Below are positions 24,754-34,916 of a stretch of DNA of 64,000 nt, in pieces (within the stretch, counting starts at the first letter, position 1; each line of letters begins with the position of its first letter). Under the pieces are notes generated by a model. That model made no database searches, was not told the origin of the DNA, and saw only the letters and a program-made list of their open reading frames with translations. Both the position numbers and the translations under genes were made by a program. The stretch covers positions 2,046,001 through 2,110,000 of the forward strand of contig CAWKDN010000001.1 of assembly GCA_963848415.1 (NCBI GenBank), given 5' to 3'. The stretch is from CAVQBC01 sp963848415 (lineage in GTDB: Bacteria > Actinomycetota > Thermoleophilia > Solirubrobacterales > Solirubrobacteraceae).

Positions 24754-27700
24754 GTGCTGCACATCCACCGAGCCGAACGAGCCGACGGCCTCGTGGCCGC
24801 GCTCGGCGAGCTGCTGGCGGCACCCCCGCCGGACCCGTTCGCGCCCGAGATCGTCGCCGTCCCGACGCGAGGGATGGAGCGCTGGCTGACCCAGCGGCTG
24901 TCGGCCGGCCTGGGCGCCTCGCCCGGCCGCGCGGACGGCGTGTGCGCGAACGTCGAGTTCCCGTCGCCGCGGCGGCTGACCGACGAGGCGGTCGCGGTCG
25001 CCGCGGGCATCGATCCCGCGACCGACGCGTGGCTGCCCGAGCGGATGGTGTGGCCGCTGCTGGAGGTGGTCGACGCCGCGCTCGCAGAGCCGTGGCTGCG
25101 CGACCTCGCCGCCCATCTCGGCGCCGCGGGTGACGGGGCCGACCCCGCCCGCCAGGCGCGCCGGTTCGCGAGCGTCCGGCACATCGCCGAGCTGTTCGAC
25201 CGCTACGCGCTGCAGCGGCCGGCGATGGTCCGCGCGTGGGCCGGCGGCCTGGACGTCGGCGCGACGGGTGACCCGCTCGCGCGCGACGCGAGCTGGCAGG
25301 CCGAGTTGTGGCGCCGGCTGCGCGCGCGGATCGACCAGCCCGACCCCGCCGAGCGGATCGAGGGGGCGTGTGCGCGGCTGCGCGCCGATCCCTCGCTGGC
25401 CGGGTTGCCCGATCGCCTGTCGCTCTTCGGCCTGACCCGGCTGCCGGCCGGGCGGCTGCAGGTCCTGCGCGCGCTGGCGGCCGGGCGCGAGGTCCACCTG
25501 TTCCTCCTGCACCCCTCGCCCGCTTTGTGGGAGCGGGTCACGAGCGCCACGGCCGGAGTCCCGGCGATCGCCCGGCGCCGCGACGACGTCACCCACGACC
25601 TGCCGGACAACCGCCTGCTGGCCTCCTGGGGCCACGACGTGCGCGAGCTGCAGCTGGTGGTGGGCGGCGACGAGCCGCACGTCGATCACCATCACCCCGC
25701 CGGGGATCCGCGCGACTCGCTGCTCGGGCGGATCCAGGCCGACGTGCGCGCCGACCGCTCGCCGCCCGGCGCCCCGCTCCCGGGCCGGCCGGACGAGCGC
25801 CTGGCGCTCGAGAGAACCGACCGCAGCGTCCAGGTCCACGCCTGCCACGGCCGCGCCCGCCAGGTCGAGGTGCTCCACGACGCGATCCTGCACGTGCTCG
25901 CCGAGGATCCGCGGCTCGAGCCGCGCGACGTGATCGTGCTGTGCCCGGACATCGAGGCGTTCGCGCCGCTCGTCCAGGCGACGTTCGGCGCCGGCGAGGT
26001 CTCCGACGCCGACGACGAGCTCGAGGGCCTCCCGGCCGACCTGCGCCCGCCCGACCTGCGCGTCCGGCTCGCCGACCGCTCGCTGCGCCAGACCAACCCG
26101 GTGCTCGGCGTCGTCGGCCGGCTGCTGGAGCTCGCCGAGCAGCGGCTGACGGCCTCCCAGGTGCTCGACCTGGCCGATCGCGAGCCGGTCCGGCGGCGCT
26201 TCCGGCTCGACGACGACGGCCTCGCCCGGCTGGAGGAGTGGGTCGCGGCGAGCGGCATCCGCTGGGGCCTGGACGCCGCCCATCGCGCGCCCTTCAAGCT
26301 CGACCGGCTGCCGGCGGGGACGTGGCGGTCCGGTCTGGACCGCGTGCTGCTCGGGGTCGCGATGACCGAGGAGGGCCAGCCGCTCTTCGAGGACGTGCTG
26401 CCGCTGGACGACGTCGAGAGCGGCGCCATCGATCTCGCCGGGCGCCTGGCGGAGCTGGTCGACCGGCTGCAGGCGACGCTGGCGGCGATGAGCGCGCCGA
26501 TGAGCGTCACCGCCTGGGCGTCGGCGATCGCGACGGCCGCCGACGCCCTGACCGCCGCCGCCCCGCGCGACGCCTGGCAGCAGGCCGAGCTGCAGCGCCT
26601 GCTCGACGACGTCGTCGCCGAGGCCGACGTGTCGGGCACCGCCGCGACGACGACGCTCGCCCTGCCGGAGGTCCGCGCGCTGCTCGCCGAGCGCCTCCAG
26701 GGCCGCCCGACGCGGACGAACTTCCGCACCGGCCATCTGACCATCTGCACGCTGGTGCCGATGCGCTCGGTGCCGCATCGCGTCGTGTGCCTGCTGGGGC
26801 TCGACGACGGGGAGTTCCCGCGCAAGGCCTCGCGCGACGGCGACGACCTCGTCCTGCGCGACCCGCACGTCGGCGACCGCGACTCGCGCACCGAGGACCG
26901 CCAGATGCTGCTCGACGCGCTGATGGCGGCGACCGACCGGCTGATCGTCACCTACACCGGCAAGGACGAGCGCACGAACACCGCGCGCCCGGCGGCGGTG
27001 CCGGTCGGCGAGCTGCTCGACGTCGTCGACGCGACCGCGGCCGCGGTGGGGGTGCCGGCGCGCGAGCGGGTGCTCGTCCATCACCCGCTGCAGCCGTTCG
27101 ACGGGCGCAACTTCACCTCCGGAGCGCTGGTGGAGGGGCAGTCGTGGGCCTTCGACCGGGTCACGCTCGAGGGAGCGCGGGCGATGGCGGCGCCGCGACA
27201 GGAGCCGGGCCCCTTCCTCGCCGGCCCGCTGCCCGAGGTCACGGCGCCGCTCGTCGAGCTCGACGACCTCGTGCGCTTCGCCGAGCACCCTGTCCGCGCG
27301 TTCCTGCGCCAGCGCCTCGGCGTCATGCTCGGCGACTTCTCCGACGAGGTCGCCGACGCGCTGACCGTCGAGCTCGACGCGCTCGAGCAGTGGCACGTCG
27401 GGCGGCGGCTGCTCGAGGGCCGGCTGGCCGGCGCCACGGTCGAGGCGTGCGTGCGCGCCGAGGTGGCCCGCGGCCTGCTGCCCCCGGGGCGCTCGGCGCC
27501 CCGGTGATCGAGCGCCTGCGCCCGACGGTGGAGGAGATCGCCGGCACGGCAGCCGCGCTCGTCGCCGGCGACGCCGAGCCGCGCTCGGCCGACGTCAAGC
27601 TGGCGCTCGGCGGCGGGCGCATCCTCAGCGGCACGGTCGCCGGGCTGCACGGCGACCTGCTGCGCACCGTGACCTACTCGCGCGTGAGCGCCCGGCACCG

Positions 27701-28214
27701 GCTCGCGCACTGGGTGCGCTGGCTCGCGCTGACGGCGACCGACCCCGAGCGCCCGCTCGCGGCCGCGCTGATCGGGCGCGTGCGCACCGGCGGGCAGGGC
27801 CGGGTGACGATCGCGCGTCTCGCGGTGCCGGCGCCCGCCGCGGCCGGCGCGGCCGGCCGGCGCGCGTGGGCTCTGGAGCGCCTCGCCGTGCTGCTGGACC
27901 TCCATCGCCGCGGCCTGCGCGAGCCGCTCCCGCTCGCCTGCCTGACCGCGGCCGCCTACGCCCAGGACGCCCGGCCGGAGGTCGCGGCGCGCAAGGCGTG
28001 GCAGTCGGACTGGAGCTATCCGAAGGAGGACGCCGAGCTCGAGCACCAGCTGGCGTTCGGCCGCGTGCTCGGCTTCGACGAGCTGCTCGAGCCGCGCCCG
28101 CGGCCCGACGAGCAGGGCGACGGCTGGGACGCGTCGGAGGCCAGCCGCTTCGGCCGGCTCGCCCGCCGGCTGTGGAGCGGGCTGCTGGAGTGCGAGGAGG
28201 TCGAGGAGCGCTGA
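24754..28214 (+). CDS. recC: Exodeoxyribonuclease V subunit gamma, RecC (apparent frameshift)
   Basis: The protein starts VLHIHRAERADGLVAALGELL and carries VPTRGMERWLTQRLS and HACHGRARQVEVLHDAIL, which are typical RecC blocks. In the second half it carries RCVCLL-like VVCLLGLDDGEFPR. The last 240 residues (VIERLRPTVEEIAGTAAALV to the stop at 28212-28214) lie in another frame; one missing G in the C5G4 run near 27497 accounts for this. The corrected length is about 1153 residues. RecC recognises Chi and inactivated helicase folds hold the 3' strand in the RecBCD complex. It is the first gene of recC-recB-recD. Confidence 0.88.
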
Positions 28215-31200
28215 GCGGGACGCTCGACATCCGCCCGTTCGACGTCTGCGGACCGCTGCCCACCGGCGTGACGGTGCTCGAGGCCAGCGCGGGAACCGGC
28301 AAGACGTACACCATCGCCGCGCTGGCGGCGCGCTACGTCGCCGAGGGCCGGCCGCTGGACCAGCTGCTGCTGGTGACCTTCACCCGGATGGCCACCGGCG
28401 AGCTGCGCGACCGCGTGCGCGAGCGCCTGGTCGACGCCGAGCGCGGGCTCGCGCGGGTGCTTGCCGGGGCCCCCGGCGCGGGCCTCGACGAGGTGGTCGC
28501 GCTGCTCGCGGAGGGACCGCAGGAGACCGTCGAGCTGCGCCGGCGGCGGCTGGCGCGCGCGCTCGCGGACTTCGACAGCGCGACGATCGCCACCACCCAC
28601 GGCTTCTGCCAGGAGGTGCTCGGCGGCCTCGGCGTCGCGGGGGACATCGAGCCCGACGTGACCTTCGTCGAGGACATCGGCGACCTCGTGGAGGAGGTGG
28701 TCGACGACCTCTACGTGCGGCGCTTCCATCCCGGCGGCACGCCGGACTTCGATCGCGCGCAGGCGCTGCAGATCGGCCGCCTGGCCGTCGCGAACCCGGC
28801 GGCGCCGATCGAGCCGGCCGGCGCCCCGGACGGCACGATCGCCGCGATGCGCCGCCGGCTGGCGCTCGCCGTCCGCGCCGAGCTGGACCTCCGCAAGCGC
28901 CGGCTGGCGGTGATGACCTACGACGACCTGCTCACGCGCCTGCAGGCCATCCTCGCCGGCCCCGGCGGCGAGGTCGCTGCAGCCCGGCTGCGGGCGCGCT
29001 TCCGGATCGTGCTCGTCGACGAGTTCCAGGACACCGACCCGGTGCAGTGGGACATCGTCCGGCGCGCGTTCGGCGGCGATGGCGGCGCCGGGGACGGGAC
29101 CGGACCCGGCACGCTGGTGCTGATCGGCGACCCCAAGCAGGCGATCTACGCCTTCCGCGGGGCCGACGTCTACGCCTATCTCGATGCCGCCACGGCGGCC
29201 GACGCGCGCGCCACGCTGGACGTCAACCGGCGCAGCGACCAGGGGCTGCTCGAGGCCTACGACGCGCTGTTCGCCAACGCCCGGCTGGGGCACGAGGGCA
29301 TTGCCTACCGGACGGTCACCGCCGCGCCGGCCAACCGGGCCCCGCGGCTGACGGGCGCGCCCGTCACGGCGCCGCTGCGCCTGCGCGTCGTGCACCGCGA
29401 GGACCCGACGATCGCGCTGACCGCGCGCGGCTTCGCGCGCGTGGACACCGCCCGCGTCCACGTGGCCGCCGACCTCGCCGCCGACCTCGTGCGGCTGCTC
29501 TCCTCCGGCGCGGAGATCGAGGTCCGCGCCGAGGACGGCAGCGTCCGGCGCCGCGAGCCGATCCGCCCGGCGCACGTCGCGGTCCTGGTGCGCACCCACC
29601 GCAACGCCGCGCTCGTGCGCGACGCGCTCGACGTCGTCGAGGTCCCGTCGGTCATCAACGGCGCCGGCAGCGTCTTCATCAGCCGCCCCGCCCGCGACTG
29701 GCTGGCCTTGCTGGAGGCCATCGAGCGCCCAACCGCGCCGGCCCGCGCCCGCGCCGCCGCGCTCACCCCGTTCCTCGGCTGGGACGCCGAGCGGGTCGCG
29801 TGCGCGGCTGAGGAGGAGTGGGAGGGGGTCCACCGCCGCCTGCACGAGTGGGCGCGCGTGCTGCGGGTCAAGGGCGTCGCGGCGCTGACCGAGACGATCA
29901 CGCTCGTCGAGGGGCTTCCCGGCCGGCTGCTCTCCCGCTCCGGCGGCGAGCGCCGGCTGACCGACCTGCGCCACGTCGGCCAGCTGCTGCACGCCGCCGC
30001 CACGGCCGAGCGGCTCGGGGTCACCGCGCTGACGGCATGGCTGCGCCAGCGGATCGCCGCCGCCGAGGAGGAGACCGGCGACGAGGAGCGCAGCCGGCGC
30101 CTGGAGTCCGACGCCGAGGCGGTGCAGGTGCTCACGATCCACCGCAGCAAGGGCCTCGAGTTCCCGATCGTCTACCTGCCCTACCTGTGGGAGCCGACCT
30201 GGATCGGGCGCGACGACCAGCCGGTCTTCTTCCACGACCCCGACGCCGGCGACGCGCGCACCATCGACGTCGCCCTCGACGGGCCGGACTTCCCGCGCCA
30301 CGCCCACCAGCACCTCGTCGAGCAGCGCGGCGAGGACCTGCGGCTCGCCTACGTCGCGCTCACCCGCGCCCGCCACCAGGCCGTGGTGTGGTGGGCCGGC
30401 TCGTCGGACAGCCGCGACTCCGCGCTCTCGCGGCTGCTGTTCGCGCGCGCGGAGGACGGGACCGTCGCGCCGAAGGGCGCGGCCACGCCGACCGACCTCG
30501 CCGCCGTCACGCGGCTGCGCGCGCTGGCGGAGCTCGCGCCGGGGCGGATAGGCGTCGAGCGCGCGACGCTCGACGAGCCCAGCCCCTGGGCGGAGCCCCC
30601 CGGCGCGCCGGCCGAGCTCGCGGCGGCCGCGTTCGCGCGCGATCTCGACTGGGTCTGGCGGCGCACGTCCTTTACGGACCTCACCGCCGGCGCCTACGAG
30701 GCGCGCGTCGGCTCCGAGCCCGAGGAGGCGCTGCTCGAGGACGAGCCCGACACGCCGCCGCCCGGCGCTCCCGCCGCGGACGACGACACCTCGGCGTTGC
30801 GCGAGACGCCGGCCGGCCTGGACGCCATGCCGGTGGGCGTTCGCGTCGGCACGTTCGTGCACCGGGTGCTCGAGGCGACCGACTTCGCGGCTGCGGATCT
30901 CTCCGCGGAGCTCGGCGACCACGTGACGGCGGCGCTGGCCCGCCGCCGCGTGGACGTCGGCGACCCTGCGCACGTCGTGGCGGGCCTCGCCGCGGCGATC
31001 GAGACGCCGCTCGGGCCGCTGGCCGGCGACGTCCGCCTGCGCGACGTGCAGCGGCGCGACCGGCTCGACGAGCTGAGCTTCGAGCTGCCGCTCGTCGGCG
31101 GGGACGAGCCGAGCGGGCGGGTGACGCTCGAGGCGATCGGCGCGGTGCTCGCCGTGCACCTGCCGCCCGGGGATCCGCTGAGCAGGTACGCCGCGCGGCT

Positions 31201-31628
31201 CACGGACGCGAGCCTGCGCTCGCAGGTCCGCGGCTACCTCACCGGCAGCCTCGACCTGGTCGTGCGGCTCGCCGGTGACCGCTACGCGATCGCCGACTAC
31301 AAGACCAACTGGCTGGGCGGCCCGGGCGAGGCGCTGAGCGCCTGGCACCATCGCCCGGCCGCGCTGGCGGCGGAGATGGAGCGCTCGCACTACGCCCTGC
31401 AGGCGCTGCTCTACACCGTCGCCCTGCACCGCTACCTGCGCTGGCGCGTGCCCGGCTACGCGCCCGAGCGCAACCTCGCCGGGAGTCCTCTACCTGTTCC
31501 TGCGCGGGATGACCGGCGCCGCCACGCCGCGCGTCGCCGGGGCGCCGTGTGGCGTGTTCGCCTGGCGGCCGCCCGGCGGGCTCGTGCGCGCGCTGAGCGA
31601 CACGCTCGATCGGGGAGGTGAGGCATGA
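28190..31628 (+). CDS. recB: Exodeoxyribonuclease V subunit beta, RecB (apparent frameshift near the end)
   Basis: The protein has UvrD-type helicase motifs in order: ASAGTGKTYT (Walker A, about residue 35), VDEFQDTDPVQW (Walker B), IGDPKQAIYAFRGAD, VLTIHRSKGLEFPIVYLPYL and LAYVALTRARHQ. A C-terminal RecB nuclease domain has GYLTGSLDLVVRL and YAIADYKTNWLG (about residue 1035). One surplus base near 31486 shifts the last 47 residues; corrected, the protein ends in RALSDTLDRGGEA with its TGA overlapping the recD ATG. The start is uncertain; GTG 28190 overlaps the end of recC. Confidence 0.9.
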
Positions 31629-33550
31629 CCGCGCCGGTGGCCGAGGACACCGACCCGTTCGACGTGCGCAGCGCGCTGCGCTCCCCCGCCGCCCTGCGGG
31701 CCTTCAACGACGCGGGCGTGCTGGCCGCCGCCGACGTCCACGTGGCCACGCGGCTCGCCGCCCTTGCGGGCGAGACGGACGGCGAGGTCGCGCTCGCGGC
31801 GGCGCTGGCGGTCCGCGGTCCCCGGCTCGGACACGTCTACGTCGACCTCGCGACCGTGCGCGAGACGACCGTCGTCGACGTCGAGGAGCCCGTCGACCTC
31901 GCCGCCCTGCCGTGGCCGGACGCCGGCGCGTGGGTCGTGGCCCTGGCCGCCAGCCCGCTCGTCGCCTCCGGCGAGGCGGACGACGCGGCCCGCTGCCCGC
32001 TGCGGCTCGTGGGCACGCGCCTGTATCTCGATCGCTACTGGCGCGAGGAGCGCCAGATCGCCGCCGAGCTGCTGGCCTTCGCCCGCCAGGACGCGACCGA
32101 CGTGCGCGACGACGTGCTCGCCGACGGGCTCGCGCGGCTGTTCGGCGCCGGGGACGAGGGCCAGCGGCTCGCCGCCGCCTCCGCCGTGCTGCGACGGCTC
32201 GCGGTCGTCGCGGGCGGCCCGGGCACCGGCAAGACGACCACCGTCGCGCGGATCGTCGCACTGCTGGGGGAGCAGTCCGCCGCGGATGGGGCTGCGCTGC
32301 CGCTGGTCGCGCTGGCGGCGCCGACCGGCAAGGCCGCCGCCCGCCTCGGCGAGGCGGTCAAGGCCGAGGCCGAGGCGCTCGACGTCCCGGACGAGGTGCG
32401 GGCGGCGCTGCGCGGTCTGGAGGCCTCGACGCTGCACCGGCTGCTGGGGCGCCGCCGCGACAGCCACAGCCGCTTCCGCCACCACCGCGGCAACCGGCTC
32501 CCGCACGACGTGGTCATCGTCGACGAGACCTCGATGGTCTCGCTGTCGCTGATGGCCCGGGTCGTGGAGGCGGTGCGTCCCGAGGCGCGGCTCGTGCTGG
32601 TCGGCGACCCCGGGCAGCTGACCTCGATCGAGGCCGGCGCGGTGCTCGGGGACATCGTCGGCCCGGCGACCGGCGGCCTCGTCCTCTCCGCCGCGGCGCG
32701 CAGGCGGCTCGAGGCGGTGACCGGGCAACCGGTCGCGGCGGTCGCGCCGCCGGCGGGGGCGGCGATCGGCGACGGCATCGTCGTGCTCGAGCGCGTGCAT
32801 CGCTTCGGCGGCGGCATCGCCGCGCTGGCCACCGCTGTCCGCGACGGCGACCGCGACGCGGTGATCGAGGTGCTCGCCGCCTCGCCCGACGGAGTGCGCT
32901 GGATCCCCGAGGACCTCTCCGCGACGGCCGCCGACGACGAGCTCGCGCCGGTGCGCGAGCGCGCCGTCGACTCCGGCCGCGCGGTGCTGGCCGCCGCCCG
33001 CGCGGGCGAGGCCCGAGCGGCGCTGGCGGCGCTCGGCGCCTTCCGCGTGCTGTGCGCGCACCGGCGCGGCGAGCACGGGGTGGCGGCGTGGACCGCTCGC
33101 GTGCAGGCCTGGTTGGCGGGCGCCGCCGACGGCTTCGACCCCGACGGCCGCTGGTACGTCGGGCGGCCGCTGCTGGTCGACCGCAACGACTACGGCCTGC
33201 GGCTCTACAACGGCGACACCGGCGTGGTCGTCGCGTCGGCCGCCGGTCCCGCGGTCGCCGCCTTCGAGCGCGCCGGCGAGGTGCTCGAGGTCAGCCCCTC
33301 GCGCCTGGAGGCGGTCGACACCGTCTACGCGATGACGGTCCACAAGAGCCAGGGCTCGCAGTTCGAGGCGGCGGCGGTGCTGCTGCCGCCGCCGGCGTCG
33401 CCCATCCTCACCCGCGAGCTGCTCTACACCGCGGTCACGCGGGCGCGCGAGCAGCTCATCCTGGCCGGGAGCGAGGCGACGATCCGGGCCGCGGTGGGGC
33501 GGCCGGTGGCGCGGGCTTCCGGGCTCCGCGAGCGGTTGTGGGGCGAGTGA
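31625..33550 (+). CDS. recD: Exodeoxyribonuclease V subunit alpha, RecD
   Basis: The 641-residue SF1B helicase has Walker A AGGPGTGKTTTVARI (about residue 197), VIVDETSMVSL as motif II, LVGDPGQLTSIEAGAVLGD as motif III, VYAMTVHKSQGSQFE as motif V and LLYTAVTRAREQL as motif VI. It is the 5'-3' motor of RecBCD, used in double-strand break repair and degradation of linear DNA. The ATG overlaps the recB stop (ATGA), so all three genes form one translationally coupled unit. Confidence 0.95.
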   Translation: MTAPVAEDTDPFDVRSALRSPAALRAFNDAGVLAAADVHVATRLAALAGETDGEVALAAALAVRGPRLGHVYVDLATVRETTVVDVEEPVDLAALPWPDAGAWVVALAASPLVASGEADDAARCPLRLVGTRLYLDRYWREERQIAAELLAFARQDATDVRDDVLADGLARLFGAGDEGQRLAAASAVLRRLAVVAGGPGTGKTTTVARIVALLGEQSAADGAALPLVALAAPTGKAAARLGEAVKAEAEALDVPDEVRAALRGLEASTLHRLLGRRRDSHSRFRHHRGNRLPHDVVIVDETSMVSLSLMARVVEAVRPEARLVLVGDPGQLTSIEAGAVLGDIVGPATGGLVLSAAARRRLEAVTGQPVAAVAPPAGAAIGDGIVVLERVHRFGGGIAALATAVRDGDRDAVIEVLAASPDGVRWIPEDLSATAADDELAPVRERAVDSGRAVLAAARAGEARAALAALGAFRVLCAHRRGEHGVAAWTARVQAWLAGAADGFDPDGRWYVGRPLLVDRNDYGLRLYNGDTGVVVASAAGPAVAAFERAGEVLEVSPSRLEAVDTVYAMTVHKSQGSQFEAAAVLLPPPASPILTRELLYTAVTRAREQLILAGSEATIRAAVGRPVARASGLRERLWGE

Positions 33551-33580
33551 CGGGGGAACCCCGCTGGTAAGGGTGCGAGG
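33551..33580. repeat. Intergenic element after recD, related to the 52.7-kb repeats
   Basis: The complement of this stretch contains CACCCTTACCAGCGGGG, which differs by only two bases from the CACCCTTACTGGCGGGG core of the three repeats at 52714-52850. It directly follows the recD stop. It could be a transcription-end element or a dispersed repeat. Confidence 0.45.
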
Positions 33581-33730
33581 TGCCGGCGGGTGAGGTCGGC
33601 CGCCGACCGGTACGAGAACTGCCTCATATGCGAGAGTTTCTCGTCTCGCTTGAACGTTCTGGCGCGTCAGCGCTCACTTCGCCCCGGCTCGGCGCTCGCG
33701 CCCGCTTACTGCCGGTGTTGACGTTCATGC

Positions 33731-34903
33731 CTACGGGCTGAGCGGCTGAGCGCCCCCGGCGGCGGCCTCCGGCGTGCCCGCCGCGGTCACCGCGGTGGTC
33801 TGGCGCAGCACCAGCCCGAGGCCGCCGATCGCGTAGGCCTCGCGCTGGCGGCCGGCGCCGCCGCCGGCGGCGACGAGGTCGCCCACGCTCTCGAGCTCCG
33901 ACTCGCAGCCCAGGTCAACCGCGTGCTCGCGGCCGACCGCGAGCGCCTCCTCGAGCACGGCGGCCAGCGGGCGCAGGGTGCCGTCGGCGTCCGGGAGCAG
34001 CGCTCCGACGCCGTAGCGGGCCGCGCGGAAGCTCGCCTCCTCGAGGATCTCCGCGGGCGGGTCGGGCGAGCTGCCGGAGAGCGCCTCGTGCCGGGCGAGG
34101 CAGTGGGCGAGCGCGACGATGGGCGTCAGGTCGTCGAGCGAGCTCTGGGCGTCCAGACCGCGCAGCTCGACCGTCCCGAGCCGCGGGTGCGGGCGTAGCT
34201 TCCACCAGAACCAGGTGTAGTCGGGTACGTCGCCGGCGCGGGCGATGCGGGCGCTGCTCTCCCGGAAGTCCTCGAGCGAGCGCATCGCGCGCGGCAGGCC
34301 GGCGCGCGGCCAGCCGCGCATGGTCACCTCGCGCGCGGAGGCGAGGCCGGTGTCGCGGCCGTGGCGGAAGGGGGAGTTGGCCGCGAGCGCCTGGATCAGC
34401 GGCAGGTGGACCCGCATCCCGTTGTAGGCGCGGATCGCAGTCTCGGCGTCCGGCATCCCGACGTGGACGTGGGTCCCGCCGACGGCGGTCGCGGCGGCGT
34501 CGCCGAGCAGGTCGCGGATGCGCTCGTAGCGCTCCTTGTCGGTGATCTCGGCCTCGCCCTCCACGGCGGAGGGATGCGTCCCCGCGCCGAGGATGCCCGC
34601 GCCCGTCGCCACCACCGCGCGGCGCAGCCCGCCCAGCGTCCCGACCGCCTCGCCGGTCGTGCGGCAGACGTCGGTGATCAGCTCGATCTGCGAGGCGTGC
34701 AGCTCGCGCTCGACCTCGCCGTCGACCGGCCCGAGGCGCTCGAGGACCGCCTTGGACGCGTTGATCTGCGCGCCGGTCAGCGGGTCGACGAGGAAGAGCT
34801 CCTCCTCGACGCCGAGCGTGAAGGGCTCGCCCGTGCCGAACGCGTCAGTGGTGTCGTCGTCGAGGGTCAAGCCACCTGTCTCCCCGATCGGCCGACGGCT
34901 CAA
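33731..34903 (-). CDS. Carboxylate-amine ligase, GCS2/YbdK family
   Basis: The 390-residue protein carries FTLGVEEELFLVDPLTG at the N-terminus, GGTHVHVGMPD as the nucleotide/substrate site and HPRLGTVELRGLDAQSS near the C-terminal third, all diagnostic of the glutamate-cysteine ligase 2 family. These enzymes join a carboxylate to an amine with ATP; gamma-glutamylcysteine formation is possible but not proven. The proposed start is TTG 34903, 7 nt after a TAGCAG box; TTG 34870 with GGGGAG upstream is the alternative. No ATG or GTG is available before the conserved region. Confidence 0.85.
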   Translation of the reverse strand: MSRRPIGETGGLTLDDDTTDAFGTGEPFTLGVEEELFLVDPLTGAQINASKAVLERLGPVDGEVERELHASQIELITDVCRTTGEAVGTLGGLRRAVVATGAGILGAGTHPSAVEGEAEITDKERYERIRDLLGDAAATAVGGTHVHVGMPDAETAIRAYNGMRVHLPLIQALAANSPFRHGRDTGLASAREVTMRGWPRAGLPRAMRSLEDFRESSARIARAGDVPDYTWFWWKLRPHPRLGTVELRGLDAQSSLDDLTPIVALAHCLARHEALSGSSPDPPAEILEEASFRAARYGVGALLPDADGTLRPLAAVLEEALAVGREHAVDLGCESELESVGDLVAAGGGAGRQREAYAIGGLGLVLRQTTAVTAAGTPEAAAGGAQPLSP

Positions 34904-34910
34904 GCGGCCG

Positions 34911-34916
34911 CTGCTA
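34911..34916 (-). promoter_or_regulatory. -10 box of the GCS2 gene, leaderless type
   Basis: TAGCAG on the minus strand ends exactly 7 nt before TTG 34903. Its last base overlaps the ATG of the divergent penicillin-binding protein gene. Confidence 0.4.

Noticed and set aside
28016..31429. A 1137-residue open frame antisense to recB
   Set aside because: It is the shadow of a GC-rich gene read from the other strand; composition is Arg/Gly/Val-rich with no family motifs, while recB motifs are complete on the plus strand.
31490..33343. A 617-residue open frame antisense to recD
   Set aside because: RecD motifs I to VI are intact on the plus strand; the antisense frame is low in hydrophobic residues and has no recognisable domain.
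33551..33730. Rho-independent terminator after recD
   Set aside because: Short inverted segments exist, but there is no U-tract and no single strong stem; it is recorded only as a repeat-related element.
33629..33742. A 37-codon plus-strand ORF starting MREFLVSLERSGAS after recD
   Set aside because: No ribosome-binding site or promoter of the local type, low-complexity C-terminus and overlap with the end of the GCS2 gene.
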